A stretch of 64,000 bases of DNA from Smithellaceae bacterium (GTDB lineage: Bacteria; Desulfobacterota; Syntrophia; Syntrophales; Smithellaceae). The notes beneath the pieces were generated by a model. The model saw only the letters and a program-made list of their open reading frames with translations, did not search any database and had not been told where the DNA came from. Below are positions 16,009 to 24,352 of this stretch, piece by piece. The stretch is taken from the NCBI GenBank assembly GCA_030690945.1, contig JAUYFM010000024.1, positions 1 to 64,000 on the forward strand. The letters are read 5' to 3'. The position numbers and the translations under genes are program-made. How positions within the stretch are numbered: position 1 is the first letter of the stretch; every line of letters begins with the position of its first letter.

Positions 16009-17084
16009 AGCTATCTCTGGATGTGTTAAGAGAAGACATGAGAAAAAAAGACCGGGAGATTATTCGGCTGCTTAATGAGCGCTCGCAGATTTCCGTTCAG
16101 ATCGGCCAGGTGAAGGGTCAGACCGGCCTTGAGGTTTATAATCCTGCTCAGGAAGCAAGAGTGTTCAATTATTTGCAGGAACTCAATGGCGGGCCATTGT
16201 CGGGCCGCCAGGTAACGGCGATTTTTCGGGAAATCATTTCCGCGTCGCGCGACCTGCAAAAGCCCATGAACATAGCGTACCTGGGGCCGGAGGCCTCTTT
16301 CAGCCATCAGGCTGCGCGCTTGCATTTCGGCACGTCCAGCCGTTTCTGGCCGCAGCAAGGGATCGCGCGCGTTTTCGACGAAGTGGAAAAGGGCGCGATG
16401 GAGTGGGGCGTCGTGCCCGTGGAAAATTCGTTGGAAGGGTCGGTGAATGTGACGCTGGATCGGCTGGTTTTAACGCCCCTGAAAATTCAGGCGGAGATGT
16501 ACCTGCGCATCAGCCAGTGTTTGATCTCGCAGGCTAAAAGCATGAAAGGCATCAAAAATGTTTATTCGCACCAGCAGGGGCTGGCGCAGTGCCAGGCCTG
16601 GCTCAGAGCCCATCTGCCCAATGCCGTGTTGGGTGAGATGGAAAGCACGGCGGCAGCCGCGCAGATGGTGCGGGGGAAAAAGACAGCTGCGGCTATCGGC
16701 AGCGCGCTGGCGGCAGACACTTATGGTTTAAACAGGCTCGCGGAGGGTATTGAGGACAATCCCTCCAACACGACGCGCTTTCTGGTTATCGGCCGGGGCG
16801 AAGGGACACCCACGGGCGATGATAAAACATCGATCATTTTTGCCACGCCGAATTTCCCGGGATCGCTGCATCGCGCGCTGGCGTCTTTCGCAAAACGAAA
16901 GATCAATCTGGCCAAGATCGAGTCGCATCCGGTCAAGGAACGAATGTGGGAATACCTTTTCTTTGTGGATATGATCGGCCATATGAACGACAAAGCCGTT
17001 AAAAACTGCATCAAGGCATTAAAAGATAAAACAGTTTATTTGAAAATTCTGGGCTCGTATCCCCAAGCCAAGGACGGACTATGA
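16005..17084 (+). CDS. pheA: Bifunctional chorismate mutase / prephenate dehydratase
   Basis: 359 aa P-protein, cytoplasmic. An AroQ-type chorismate mutase occupies about 1-85 (REDMRKKDREIIRLLNERSQISVQIG). Prephenate dehydratase follows from about 92 (IAYLGPEASFSHQAA) to 275, with the catalytic-site motif NTTRFLVIG. A C-terminal ACT domain binds Phe (TSIIFATPNFPGSLHRALASFAKRKINLAKIESHP). The ACT signature ESRP is ESHP here; the Arg-to-His change is in the Phe-binding loop and could alter feedback sensitivity. Starts inside the last codons of aroB and overlaps aroDE by 4 bp. Makes phenylpyruvate from chorismate. Confidence 0.94.
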   Translation: MKLSLDVLREDMRKKDREIIRLLNERSQISVQIGQVKGQTGLEVYNPAQEARVFNYLQELNGGPLSGRQVTAIFREIISASRDLQKPMNIAYLGPEASFSHQAARLHFGTSSRFWPQQGIARVFDEVEKGAMEWGVVPVENSLEGSVNVTLDRLVLTPLKIQAEMYLRISQCLISQAKSMKGIKNVYSHQQGLAQCQAWLRAHLPNAVLGEMESTAAAAQMVRGKKTAAAIGSALAADTYGLNRLAEGIEDNPSNTTRFLVIGRGEGTPTGDDKTSIIFATPNFPGSLHRALASFAKRKINLAKIESHPVKERMWEYLFFVDMIGHMNDKAVKNCIKALKDKTVYLKILGSYPQAKDGL

Positions 17085-18649
17085 TTTGCATACCCATCAC
17101 GGATGCGACGCATCAGGAAGCGCTGAAATCGGTTGCAAGAAGCGCCCTGGCGGCTGATTTAATCGAGCTGCGCATGGATTTGATTGTGGACGGCGATTTG
17201 GATCAATTGATTGCCGCGGCCCGTCGCGTATCCGGCCGCATCAAGATTATTGTCACCTGCCGCAGGAAAGAAGAAGCCCTTTTGCCGCCTCCACTCGATC
17301 AAGCGGTCCGGAAAAAAGGGATGACCAAAACGTCGAAAATGCGTTTACTCAAACAGGCGATTGAGCTTGGCGTGGACTTCATTGATATTGAACTGGCGGC
17401 AGGCGACAGGGCCATTAAACAGCTTCAATCTTTTTGCCGCCAACAAAAAAGCGCCACACGGATCATCGTTTCCTGGCATGACATTTCCAAAACACCGTCG
17501 CTTACGACATTAAAAGAAATATTTCAGGCCTGCGCGCAAACCGGCGCTGATATTGTGAAGATAGTTCCTTATGCCCGGAACGCGGCGGACAACTTGAAAA
17601 TGCCGGGCCTGATCGCTTACGCCAAAGCGCAGGATCGTAAAATTATTGCGATGTGTATGGGCGATCTGGGGCAAATCAGCCGGGCCATGGCGCTGGTTTG
17701 GGGAAGTTATCTGGGATTTGCCGTATTGCCGGGCGGCAAAAAATCAGCGCCCGGCCAGTTGACGCTCAACACGATGAGGGAATTCCAGCATCTGTTGCCA
17801 GGTCATCAACGCTCAATTCAACCAGGGCTTTTACCACCGGACGCATTGAACTTTGTCCTCTTGGGGAATCCCGTCCGGCAGAGTCTCTCGCCGCTTATGC
17901 ATAACAAGGCTCTGGAGGCGATGCAGATTGACGGACATTACAGCGCATTTTGTGTGAGTGATTTAGCCCAAGCGATGACCGGAATCCGGGGCATGAATAT
18001 TCGCGGCGCATCCGTCACGACTCCGTTTAAAACGACGGTGATGGACTATCTCGACGAGATTGATGTGGATGCCGTTGCTCTGGGCGCTGTCAATACGATC
18101 GTGAATGAACGGGGACGGCTTGCCGGCTACAACACGGATTGGCTGGGATTGATGCAGGCGTTGGAAGACAAGATATCTGTCGCGGGGGAAACTTTTGTCA
18201 TCATAGGCGCAGGCGGCGCGGCGCATGCGGCGGCTTACGGCATCAAAAAAGAAGGCGGCCGGCCCGTCATTGTCAATCGGACCCGGGACAAGGGACGAGC
18301 GCTTGCGGCATGGCTTGATTGTCCGTTTTATCCGCTTTCGGCCATCGGCAAAATTCAAGCCTATGGTCTGATCAATACCACATCCGTCGGCATGTATCCG
18401 CGGATTCATCAGTCACCGGTTACCGCAGCGACACTGGCCAATTATCAGGTTGTGGTGGATGTGATTTACAATCCCTTGAAGACCAAACTGCTTCGGGATG
18501 CCGAAGCGCAAGGGCTGAAGATTGTTTCCGGACTGGAGATGTTTGTGTGCCAGGGCGCCGGGCAATTAAAATTATGGACGGGAAAGGACGCGCCTTTGGC
18601 GCTGATGAGAAAAACCGTTCGGGAAAGGCTGGAAACGCTTGAAACCTGA
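17081..18649 (+). CDS. aroDE: Fused 3-dehydroquinate dehydratase (type I) / shikimate dehydrogenase
   Basis: 522 aa carrying two consecutive enzymes. AroD spans about 1-230: DLIELRMDLI, catalytic His region IIVSWHDIS, and Schiff-base Lys in DIVKIVPYARNA. AroE spans about 250-520: substrate motif GNPVRQSLSPLMHNKALE, catalytic Lys in VTTPFKTTVMDYLD, NTIVNERGRLAGYNTDW, the Rossmann loop IIGAGGAAHAAAYG, and NTTSVGMYP. Bifunctional AroDE of this order is the rule in plants and occurs in some bacteria. It performs steps three and four of the pathway. Overlaps neighbours on both sides (4 bp and 11 bp). Confidence 0.95.
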   Translation: MICIPITDATHQEALKSVARSALAADLIELRMDLIVDGDLDQLIAAARRVSGRIKIIVTCRRKEEALLPPPLDQAVRKKGMTKTSKMRLLKQAIELGVDFIDIELAAGDRAIKQLQSFCRQQKSATRIIVSWHDISKTPSLTTLKEIFQACAQTGADIVKIVPYARNAADNLKMPGLIAYAKAQDRKIIAMCMGDLGQISRAMALVWGSYLGFAVLPGGKKSAPGQLTLNTMREFQHLLPGHQRSIQPGLLPPDALNFVLLGNPVRQSLSPLMHNKALEAMQIDGHYSAFCVSDLAQAMTGIRGMNIRGASVTTPFKTTVMDYLDEIDVDAVALGAVNTIVNERGRLAGYNTDWLGLMQALEDKISVAGETFVIIGAGGAAHAAAYGIKKEGGRPVIVNRTRDKGRALAAWLDCPFYPLSAIGKIQAYGLINTTSVGMYPRIHQSPVTAATLANYQVVVDVIYNPLKTKLLRDAEAQGLKIVSGLEMFVCQGAGQLKLWTGKDAPLALMRKTVRERLETLET

Positions 18650-19895
18650 AATAGACATGCAAGACAACGTTGCAGCCGTTTACGTTCCCGGTTCGAAAAG
18701 TTTAACGCAAAGGGCGTTAATTGCCGCCGCGCTGGCCCAGGGACCATCGTTGATCCGGCATGCACTCGTGGCCGAAGACACCGGGCATTTGATAGCCGGA
18801 TTGCAAAAACTGGGCGCCCGCATTGAGCCGGTTGCCGAAGGTTTTGCCGTCGTCGGCACCGGCGGAGTCATTGCCAATAAATGCCATAAAATATTTCTGG
18901 GAAATAACGGCACGGCGCTGCGGTTTCTCACGGCGCTGGTCTGTCTGGGACGCGGCCGTTATGTGCTGACCGGTGAGGCGCGCCTGCGCGAACGTCCGGT
19001 AGGCCCTCTGGTTTCCGCGCTTCAGGAGATGGGAGTTGCGATATCCTGCCGCAATAACTGTCCGCCGGTGGGGGTGACGGCCAACGGCCTCAAAGGCGGC
19101 CGAATCACGCTGACCGATATTGAAAGCTCCCAGTATGTATCCGCGCTGCTTTTGTGCGGACCTTATACCGCCAAGGGCATTGAGCTGACTCTGGAAGGAA
19201 ATATCGTTTCCACGCCGTATATTGATTTGACGATCGGCGTGATGCGTGATTTCGGCGCGAATATCATTCGCACAGGTAACCGGCACTATCTCGTTGGGAC
19301 ACAGCATATTTATTCCGGACGCGATTATTATGTGGAAGGGGACGCCTCCAGCGCTTCTTATTTTTTTCTGGCCGCCGCGCTCACGAAAAAACAGATCCGT
19401 GTTCATGGCATTAAAAGAGAAAGCGTACAGGGAGATATTCGTCTGCTCACTATTCTGGAAAAACTTGGCTGCCGGATCACAGGCGGCGAGACCTGGGTGG
19501 AAGTATCCCGGAGTCAGGATCTTGCTTCGGGCGACATGATATTTGATATGGGTGATATGCCGGATATGGTGCCGACACTTGGCGTTCTTGCCGCTTTCCG
19601 CAAAGGGCGGACAATGATCGTAAACGTTGCGCATTTAAGAATCAAGGAAAGCAATCGTCTGGCGGCGATGGCGACCGAGCTCAACCGGATCGGCATTCGG
19701 GCATCCGAACTGCCGGACGGCCTGATCATCGAGGGAGGAAGTACGCGCCCTGCCGCCATCGAAACCTATAACGACCACCGGATTGCGATGAGTTTTGCCG
19801 TTGCGGGACTGATGACGCCGGGTATTGAGATTGCCGACAAAAAGTGTGTGGATAAATCTTTCCCCGGTTTCTGGCAGGAGCTTAAAAAAATATGA
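18639..19895 (+). CDS. aroA: 3-phosphoshikimate 1-carboxyvinyltransferase (EPSP synthase)
   Basis: 418 aa. Transfers enolpyruvate from PEP to shikimate-3-phosphate. Conserved segments: GSKSLTQRALIAAALA (substrate binding), LGNNGTALRFLTAL (PEP-binding loop), LRERPVGPLVSAL, GDASSASYFFLAAALT, LRIKESNRLAAMATEL and YNDHRIAMSFAVAG. The TTG at 18639 overlaps aroDE by 11 bp and has GGAAA upstream. An ATG at 18657 is the alternative, shortening the protein by six residues. The stop overlaps the aroK start by 4 bp. Confidence 0.94.
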   Translation: MKPEIDMQDNVAAVYVPGSKSLTQRALIAAALAQGPSLIRHALVAEDTGHLIAGLQKLGARIEPVAEGFAVVGTGGVIANKCHKIFLGNNGTALRFLTALVCLGRGRYVLTGEARLRERPVGPLVSALQEMGVAISCRNNCPPVGVTANGLKGGRITLTDIESSQYVSALLLCGPYTAKGIELTLEGNIVSTPYIDLTIGVMRDFGANIIRTGNRHYLVGTQHIYSGRDYYVEGDASSASYFFLAAALTKKQIRVHGIKRESVQGDIRLLTILEKLGCRITGGETWVEVSRSQDLASGDMIFDMGDMPDMVPTLGVLAAFRKGRTMIVNVAHLRIKESNRLAAMATELNRIGIRASELPDGLIIEGGSTRPAAIETYNDHRIAMSFAVAGLMTPGIEIADKKCVDKSFPGFWQELKKI

Positions 19896-20446
19896 AAGTC
19901 ATCATCATCGGCTACAGGGCAACCGGAAAGTCAACCGTAGGCTTGCTTCTGTCCGAAAAGCTTCAAATTCCGTTTGTGGATACCGATCAGTTGATCGAGG
20001 ATACGGCGGGCATGCCGATTAAAGCATTGGTGGCCCGCCATGGCTGGGAGACATTCCGGAAAAAAGAAACAGAGGCGATTGCTTCGCTTTGCGACAGAAA
20101 TCTTTGTGTCGTGGCCACCGGTGGCGGCGCGATTTTATCCGGGGTAAACAGGGAGTTGTTGAAAAATATGGGAACCCTGATATATTTGAAAACGCCCTTG
20201 CCTGATATTGTTGAGCGGCTGAAACAAGACGCGCAAGCCGAACAAATCCGGCCGCAATTTACATCCGGGAATCTTATGGAGGAGACGATTGCCGCATTGG
20301 AGGAGCGCATTCCCATCTATGAGTCGACTGCTGATTTTACGGTGGACACAAATGGCAAAAGTATTGCACGGGTCAGCGATGACATTTATCAGCATTTGCT
20401 CGAAGCGGGCATTGTATCCGATATCAACGAAACTAAAAAATATTAA
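19892..20446 (+). CDS. aroK: Shikimate kinase
   Basis: 184 aa, normal size. P-loop GYRATGKSTVG at the N-terminus, DTDQLIE (Mg/shikimate contact), RKKETEAI and the GGGAIL glycine loop (substrate binding) are all present, and the lid region follows around QIRPQFTSG. Phosphorylates shikimate at C3. Translationally coupled to aroA by a 4-bp overlap; 25 bp separate it from aroC. Confidence 0.94.
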   Translation: MKVIIIGYRATGKSTVGLLLSEKLQIPFVDTDQLIEDTAGMPIKALVARHGWETFRKKETEAIASLCDRNLCVVATGGGAILSGVNRELLKNMGTLIYLKTPLPDIVERLKQDAQAEQIRPQFTSGNLMEETIAALEERIPIYESTADFTVDTNGKSIARVSDDIYQHLLEAGIVSDINETKKY

Positions 20447-20471
20447 AAAATAAACTTTAGCGGGAGAGCGT

Positions 20472-21539
20472 ATGGCGGGAAATACTATTGGCTGCGTGTT
20501 TTGCGTGACAACCTGGGGGGAGTCGCATGGCGCCGCGACAGGCGCGGTGATCGACGGCTGCCCGGCCGGGATGGATCTGGCGGAGGCGGATATTCAGCAG
20601 GCGCTGGATCGCCGCAAACCCTCCAAGGGGGCGGCCTCAACATCGCGCGTCGAAATAGACAGGGTGGAAATCCTGTCCGGTGTTTTTGAGGGAAAAACAA
20701 CAGGCACGCCGATTGCGATCCTTATCCGCAACATCGATGCCCGGCCGTCGAATTACGATGACCTGAAAGATGTTTTCCGGCCCGGGCACGGTGATTATAC
20801 TTACTATAAAAAATATGGTGTCCGCGACTGGCGAGGAGGTGGGCGTGCTTCGGGCCGGGAGACCGTTGCCCGCGTTGCCGCTGGAGCCGTCGCCCAAAAA
20901 GTGATTGCTGCCGCCGGCATGGAAGTGATCGCTTACACGAAAAGCATTGGCGGGATTGAGATCAATACCGCGGGTTTGATACCCAGTCAGGATTTAAAGG
21001 CAAAAGTACGTCAGAGCGCGCTGTATTGTCCTGACGACCAGGCTGCGGCGGCCATGGAAGATCGGCTGGCCGCCGTCCGCAAGGAAGGCGATACGCTGGG
21101 CGGTGTGGTGGAGATCATTGTGCGGGGGTGCCCTGAGGGCTTGGGCGAGCCGGTGTTCGATAAGATGGACGCGGATTTGGCGAAGGCCCTGATGAGCATT
21201 GGAACGGTGAAGGCCGTGGAAATCGGTGATGGTTGCGCGGTGGCCGGGCAAAAAGGTTCCCAGGTCAACGACCCGATGGATGTCGCAGGTTTTAACAAGA
21301 ATTCCGCCGGAGGCATCCTGGCCGGCATTACCACCGGCCAGGACATCATTGTTCGGGTTTATTGCAAACCGATTCCATCGATTTCACTTACGCAGCAGAC
21401 GATGGACATCGAAGGAAACCGGCGTTCGATAGAAATACAAGGCCGTCATGATATTTGCGTCATTCCGCGGATTGTGCCGGTTTGTGAGGCAATGGTTAGT
21501 CTTGTGCTGGCCGACCACTGGCTCAGGCTAGGCAGATGA
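20472..21539 (+). CDS. aroC: Chorismate synthase
   Basis: 355 aa. FMN-dependent last step to chorismate. Signatures include TTWGESHGAATGAVIDGCPAGM at the N-terminus, RVEILSGVFEGKTTGTPIAILIRN, FRPGHGDYTYYKKYGVRDWRGGGRASGRETVARVAAGA and QQTMDIEGNRRSIEIQGRHDICVIPR near the end. SD GGGAG at 20461-20465. Its stop overlaps the start of tyrA by 4 bp. Confidence 0.95.
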   Translation: MAGNTIGCVFCVTTWGESHGAATGAVIDGCPAGMDLAEADIQQALDRRKPSKGAASTSRVEIDRVEILSGVFEGKTTGTPIAILIRNIDARPSNYDDLKDVFRPGHGDYTYYKKYGVRDWRGGGRASGRETVARVAAGAVAQKVIAAAGMEVIAYTKSIGGIEINTAGLIPSQDLKAKVRQSALYCPDDQAAAAMEDRLAAVRKEGDTLGGVVEIIVRGCPEGLGEPVFDKMDADLAKALMSIGTVKAVEIGDGCAVAGQKGSQVNDPMDVAGFNKNSAGGILAGITTGQDIIVRVYCKPIPSISLTQQTMDIEGNRRSIEIQGRHDICVIPRIVPVCEAMVSLVLADHWLRLGR

Positions 21540-22309
21540 AAAATATTACCGTAGGCATTATCGGTGGCACAAACGGTATGGGGCGATGGCTGGCTGATCT
21601 GCTGGTTAAAGAAGGCTGTATCGTTCATGTCACCGGGAGAAAGACGGAGATGACCGCTACGGACGTTGCTCGAATCGGTGATGTGGTTGTCGTATCCGTG
21701 CCGATTGCGGCGACGGCCGGCGTGATTACCCGGGTCGGCCCGCTTATGAAAAAAGGCCAGGCGCTGATGGATTTGACCTCGCTGAAAAAAGAACCGGTGG
21801 CGTTGATGCTGGCTCACTCCGAAGCAGAGGTGGTTGGCTGCCATCCACTGTTCGGGCCGTCCGTCACAGAATCGGCGGGTCATAATATTGTTTTATGCCG
21901 GGGACGGGGCGACACCTGGTATGCGTGGATAAAGGCCATCTTTGAAAAAACCGGCTATCATGTTTTGGAAAGAACTCCCGCCGAGCACGACCGGATAATG
22001 ACCATTGTGCAGGCCCTCAATCACCTCAACACCATCGCACTGGGCATGGCGATTGCCGAAACCGGAATCCCGCTTACGGAAGTGAATCTATTTTCCACGC
22101 CCATCTTTAAAGCCAAAATGGACATTGTTAAAAAAGTGTTCACCGAAAGCCCGGAGCTCTACGCCGACATTATCGCCGGAAATCCCGACAGGGACAATGT
22201 GCTTCGGACTTACGAACAGGTCGTCCTGGATATTTGCGACCTGGCTAAGGCGGGTGACGGCGCGAAGTTAAAGAACGCCATGGAAACCGCCGCAAAAAAA
22301 TTATTCTGA
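21536..22309 (+). CDS. tyrA: Prephenate dehydrogenase-type protein
   Basis: 257 aa, shorter than most bacterial TyrA. Rossmann loop IGGTNGMGRWLADLL, followed by DVVVVSVPIAATAGVI, MDLTSLKKEPVALMLAHS, the VVGCHPLFGPSV motif (catalytic His context) and the helical C-terminal dimer domain (LNHLNTIALGMAIAETGI). No ACT domain and no fused chorismate mutase, so feedback by Tyr must come from the catalytic core, from DAHP synthase or from the leader. Last gene of the aro operon; with pheA it supplies the keto acids for Phe and Tyr. No dedicated aminotransferase is encoded here. Confidence 0.88.
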   Translation: MKNITVGIIGGTNGMGRWLADLLVKEGCIVHVTGRKTEMTATDVARIGDVVVVSVPIAATAGVITRVGPLMKKGQALMDLTSLKKEPVALMLAHSEAEVVGCHPLFGPSVTESAGHNIVLCRGRGDTWYAWIKAIFEKTGYHVLERTPAEHDRIMTIVQALNHLNTIALGMAIAETGIPLTEVNLFSTPIFKAKMDIVKKVFTESPELYADIIAGNPDRDNVLRTYEQVVLDICDLAKAGDGAKLKNAMETAAKKLF

Positions 22310-22379
22310 TACGGCCTCATTCCAATTCCAAATCAAAGATGATCTAGCGATGCTGAAAGAGATCTGTAGTGTTATGCTT

Positions 22380-22406
22380 TTGTAGGGCTCGCTCCCCGAG
22401 CGAGCC
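22380..22406. repeat. GTAGGG-type palindromic repeat downstream of tyrA
   Basis: TTGTAGG leads into arms GGCTCGCTC and GAGCGAGCC (9 perfect bp, CCC loop). The TGTAGGG lead-in is shared with the repeats at 22473, 26722 and 37489, so it looks like a member of the same family. It may also act as a bidirectional terminator after the aro operon, although no T-run follows. Confidence 0.55.
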
Positions 22407-22436
22407 GCTTGTCGCGGACTGTTTGGTGATAACCTA

Positions 22437-22537
22437 ATTCCATTTCTAATCCAATAATGATAATGTAAACACGTAGGGAACGGTCGCGACCGTTCCCTAC
22501 AAATACATTGAGGAAACACTTGATTTAGAAATGGAAT
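22437..22537. repeat. MITE-like element with nested palindrome
   Basis: Outer inverted arms ATTCCATTTCTAA (22437-22449) and TTAGAAATGGAAT (22525-22537) enclose a perfect 28-bp palindrome at 22473-22500, half-site GTAGGGAACGGTCG. Beyond the first 13 bp the outer arms stay partly similar. The total of about 100 bp without a reading frame resembles a miniature non-autonomous element. The 338-bp gap between tyrA and the sirtuin gene holds this and the repeat at 22380 and no gene. Confidence 0.55.
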
Positions 22538-22647
22538 AAAAGGTCACGCGACAGCCTCTAGTGAAATATTTCTTTTTGAATTTTGAAGAAGTTGGTGTAT
22601 TTTAATCACCATGTTAAATGTTTAAGCAAAAGGAGCGTTCAGCGTTT

Positions 22648-23406
22648 ATGGATGAAAAAATCAATAAAGTTGCCGACATGGTCGCGAAGGCAAAAAAAGT
22701 TGTTATCTTTACCGGTGCGGGCGTCAGCACAGAATCCGGCATTCCTGATTTCCGCGGTCCCGGCGGACTCTGGACAAAATATGATCCTGATGATTTCACC
22801 ATCGACAAGTTTCTAGGGTCCCATGCGACGCGAAAAAAAATGTGGCAGCGTCTGCGCGAAGGCGGTTTGATGGAAGACGCGAAGCCCAACGCGGCGCATT
22901 ATGCCATCGTTGAACTTGAAAAGATGGGCAAGCTCAGCGCGCTTGTTACGCAGAATGTCGATAACCTTCATCAAAAAGCAGGCAGCAATCCAGTCCTGAT
23001 TCGGGAGTTGCACGGCAATATGCAGATGCTGGTTTGCCTGAACTGCCGCGAACGTTACCCCATTGCCGTTGTTAAGGAGCGGTATGCCGATTCCGACAAT
23101 GTTCCGACCTGCGATCACTGCCGGGGTATCCTCAAGCCCGACGTCATTTTTTTCGGTGAGGCGCTGCCGCAGCAGACGCTGGCGCAGGCTATGCGGGAGG
23201 CTGAGGCATGCGATCTGATGATCGTCATCGGTTCTTCACTGTTTGTTTATCCTGCGGCCTATGTTCCGGTTCAAGCCAAGCAGGCAGGTGCGGATCTGGT
23301 GATCATCAACAGGGGTGCAACCGAACAGGATTCTTTGGCTGACGTGCGCATCGACGCCGCCGCGGGCGAGACGATGACGAAAATTTTAGAAAGACTAAAA
23401 ACGTGA
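22648..23406 (+). CDS. cobB: NAD-dependent protein deacylase, sirtuin (Sir2/CobB)
   Basis: 252 aa from MDEKINKVADMV. NAD+-binding GAGVSTESGIPDFRGPGGLW, catalytic region TQNVDNLHQKAGS with the active His in LHGN, four zinc cysteines in CLNC and CDHC, KPDVIFFGEALP, and GSSLFVYPAA. Removes acyl groups from lysines while consuming NAD+. An in-frame ATG ten codons upstream (22618) lacks an SD, whereas AAAGGAG lies at 22627-22633; the chosen start has a rather long spacing. Its stop TGA is within the first repeat unit of an inverted-repeat region (CGTGAA motifs). A zinc-type deacetylase homologue sits two genes on. Confidence 0.9.
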   Translation: MDEKINKVADMVAKAKKVVIFTGAGVSTESGIPDFRGPGGLWTKYDPDDFTIDKFLGSHATRKKMWQRLREGGLMEDAKPNAAHYAIVELEKMGKLSALVTQNVDNLHQKAGSNPVLIRELHGNMQMLVCLNCRERYPIAVVKERYADSDNVPTCDHCRGILKPDVIFFGEALPQQTLAQAMREAEACDLMIVIGSSLFVYPAAYVPVQAKQAGADLVIINRGATEQDSLADVRIDAAAGETMTKILERLKT

Positions 23407-23415
23407 AACGTGAAG

Positions 23416-23558
23416 CGTATCTCGTGAAGCGTGAAACGCAGACATGAGAGATAGGTGACGAATTGCAAGGTGTAAGGAATGGGCTCGTGACCTTTAGGTT
23501 ATTGAAACCTTTCCCTACGAACGAGATATGAGATACGCTTCACGCTTCACGAGATACG
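23416..23558. repeat. Long inverted repeat between cobB and the NRDE gene
   Basis: Perfect 20-bp arms at 23416-23435 (CGTATCTCGTGAAGCGTGAA) and 23539-23558 (its reverse complement), separated by about 103 bp. Shorter CGTGAA units flank the left arm and overlap the cobB stop. The interior holds a weaker inverted pair (CCTTTAGG...). No gene is seen inside. It could fold as a large hairpin in the transcript or be a mobile-repeat footprint. Confidence 0.6.
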
Positions 23559-23569
23559 AGGTTTTTTTT

Positions 23570-24334
23570 ATGTGCTTAATCCTTTTTGCTTACAATGTGC
23601 ATCCGAGTTACCGGTTGATTCTGGCGGCCAACCGCGATGAGTTTTATGACCGGCCGTCCGCCCCTGCCGATTTCTGGAGCAAACATCCGAAAGTGCTGGC
23701 GGGACTCGATTTGAAGGAGAAGGGTACGTGGCTGGGCGTGACCAAAGAAGGAAACTTTGCGGCCATTACCAATTATCGCGATCCGGCCACTTGGAAAGAG
23801 CAGGCGCCTTCCCGTGGCAAACTGGTCAGCCGGTTTTTGACGGGTCCTTCCGGTGCCGGGCGATATTTGGAAAAAATTTCCGCACAGGCCTCGCAATACA
23901 ACGGCTTCAATTTACTGCTGGGAGATGCAGACGAGCTTTTTGTTTACTCCAACCGGGGCGATGCACAAAGACTTTCAGCCGGGATTTACGGGTTAAGTAA
24001 TCGTCTGCTGGATACGCCCTGGCCAAAAGTAAAAAGAGGGAAAAAACTATTGAAAACGGCCCTTACCAAGAAAGGAAACGAACTGGAAGAGTCGTTATTT
24101 GCTTTGCTTGCGGATCGCCATGTTCCGCCGGACAGCCAGTTGCCGGAAACCGGTATAAATCCCGAATGGGAAAAGATATTGTCGCCGATGTTTATCGTGA
24201 GCCCCGTTTATGGCACGCGCTCTTCAACGATTTTGCTGATCGGGAAAAACAGAAGGATAAAATTTGTGGAAAAAGTATATAACGGCGACCCCCAACCCTG
24301 GGTGACAAGCCGGTTTTCATTTTTGCAGGAATAA
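23570..24334 (+). CDS. NRDE family protein (TANGO2-like)
   Basis: 254 aa starting MCLILFAYNVHPSYRLILAANRDEFYDRP. The N-terminal Cys and the NRDE motif define the family, which has an Ntn-hydrolase-like arrangement; eukaryotic TANGO2 is a relative. Further family segments: KGTWLGVTKEGNFAAITNYRDP, YNGFNLLLGD, YGLSNRLLDTPWPKV and GTRSSTILLI. The bacterial function is unclear. A longer reading from 23528 would only add residues encoded by the inverted repeat, so the MCLI start is preferred, because a free N-terminal Cys after Met removal is the family pattern. Confidence 0.85.
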   Translation: MCLILFAYNVHPSYRLILAANRDEFYDRPSAPADFWSKHPKVLAGLDLKEKGTWLGVTKEGNFAAITNYRDPATWKEQAPSRGKLVSRFLTGPSGAGRYLEKISAQASQYNGFNLLLGDADELFVYSNRGDAQRLSAGIYGLSNRLLDTPWPKVKRGKKLLKTALTKKGNELEESLFALLADRHVPPDSQLPETGINPEWEKILSPMFIVSPVYGTRSSTILLIGKNRRIKFVEKVYNGDPQPWVTSRFSFLQE

Positions 24335-24352
24335 AAGACCAAGGAGGCCGGT

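Noticed and set aside
18717-19634. Minus-strand frame of 305 codons inside aroA
   Set aside because: Shadow of EPSP synthase; composition unlike a real protein.
23528-23569. N-terminal extension of the NRDE protein
   Set aside because: Encoded by the inverted repeat; the family requires the MC N-terminus at 23570.
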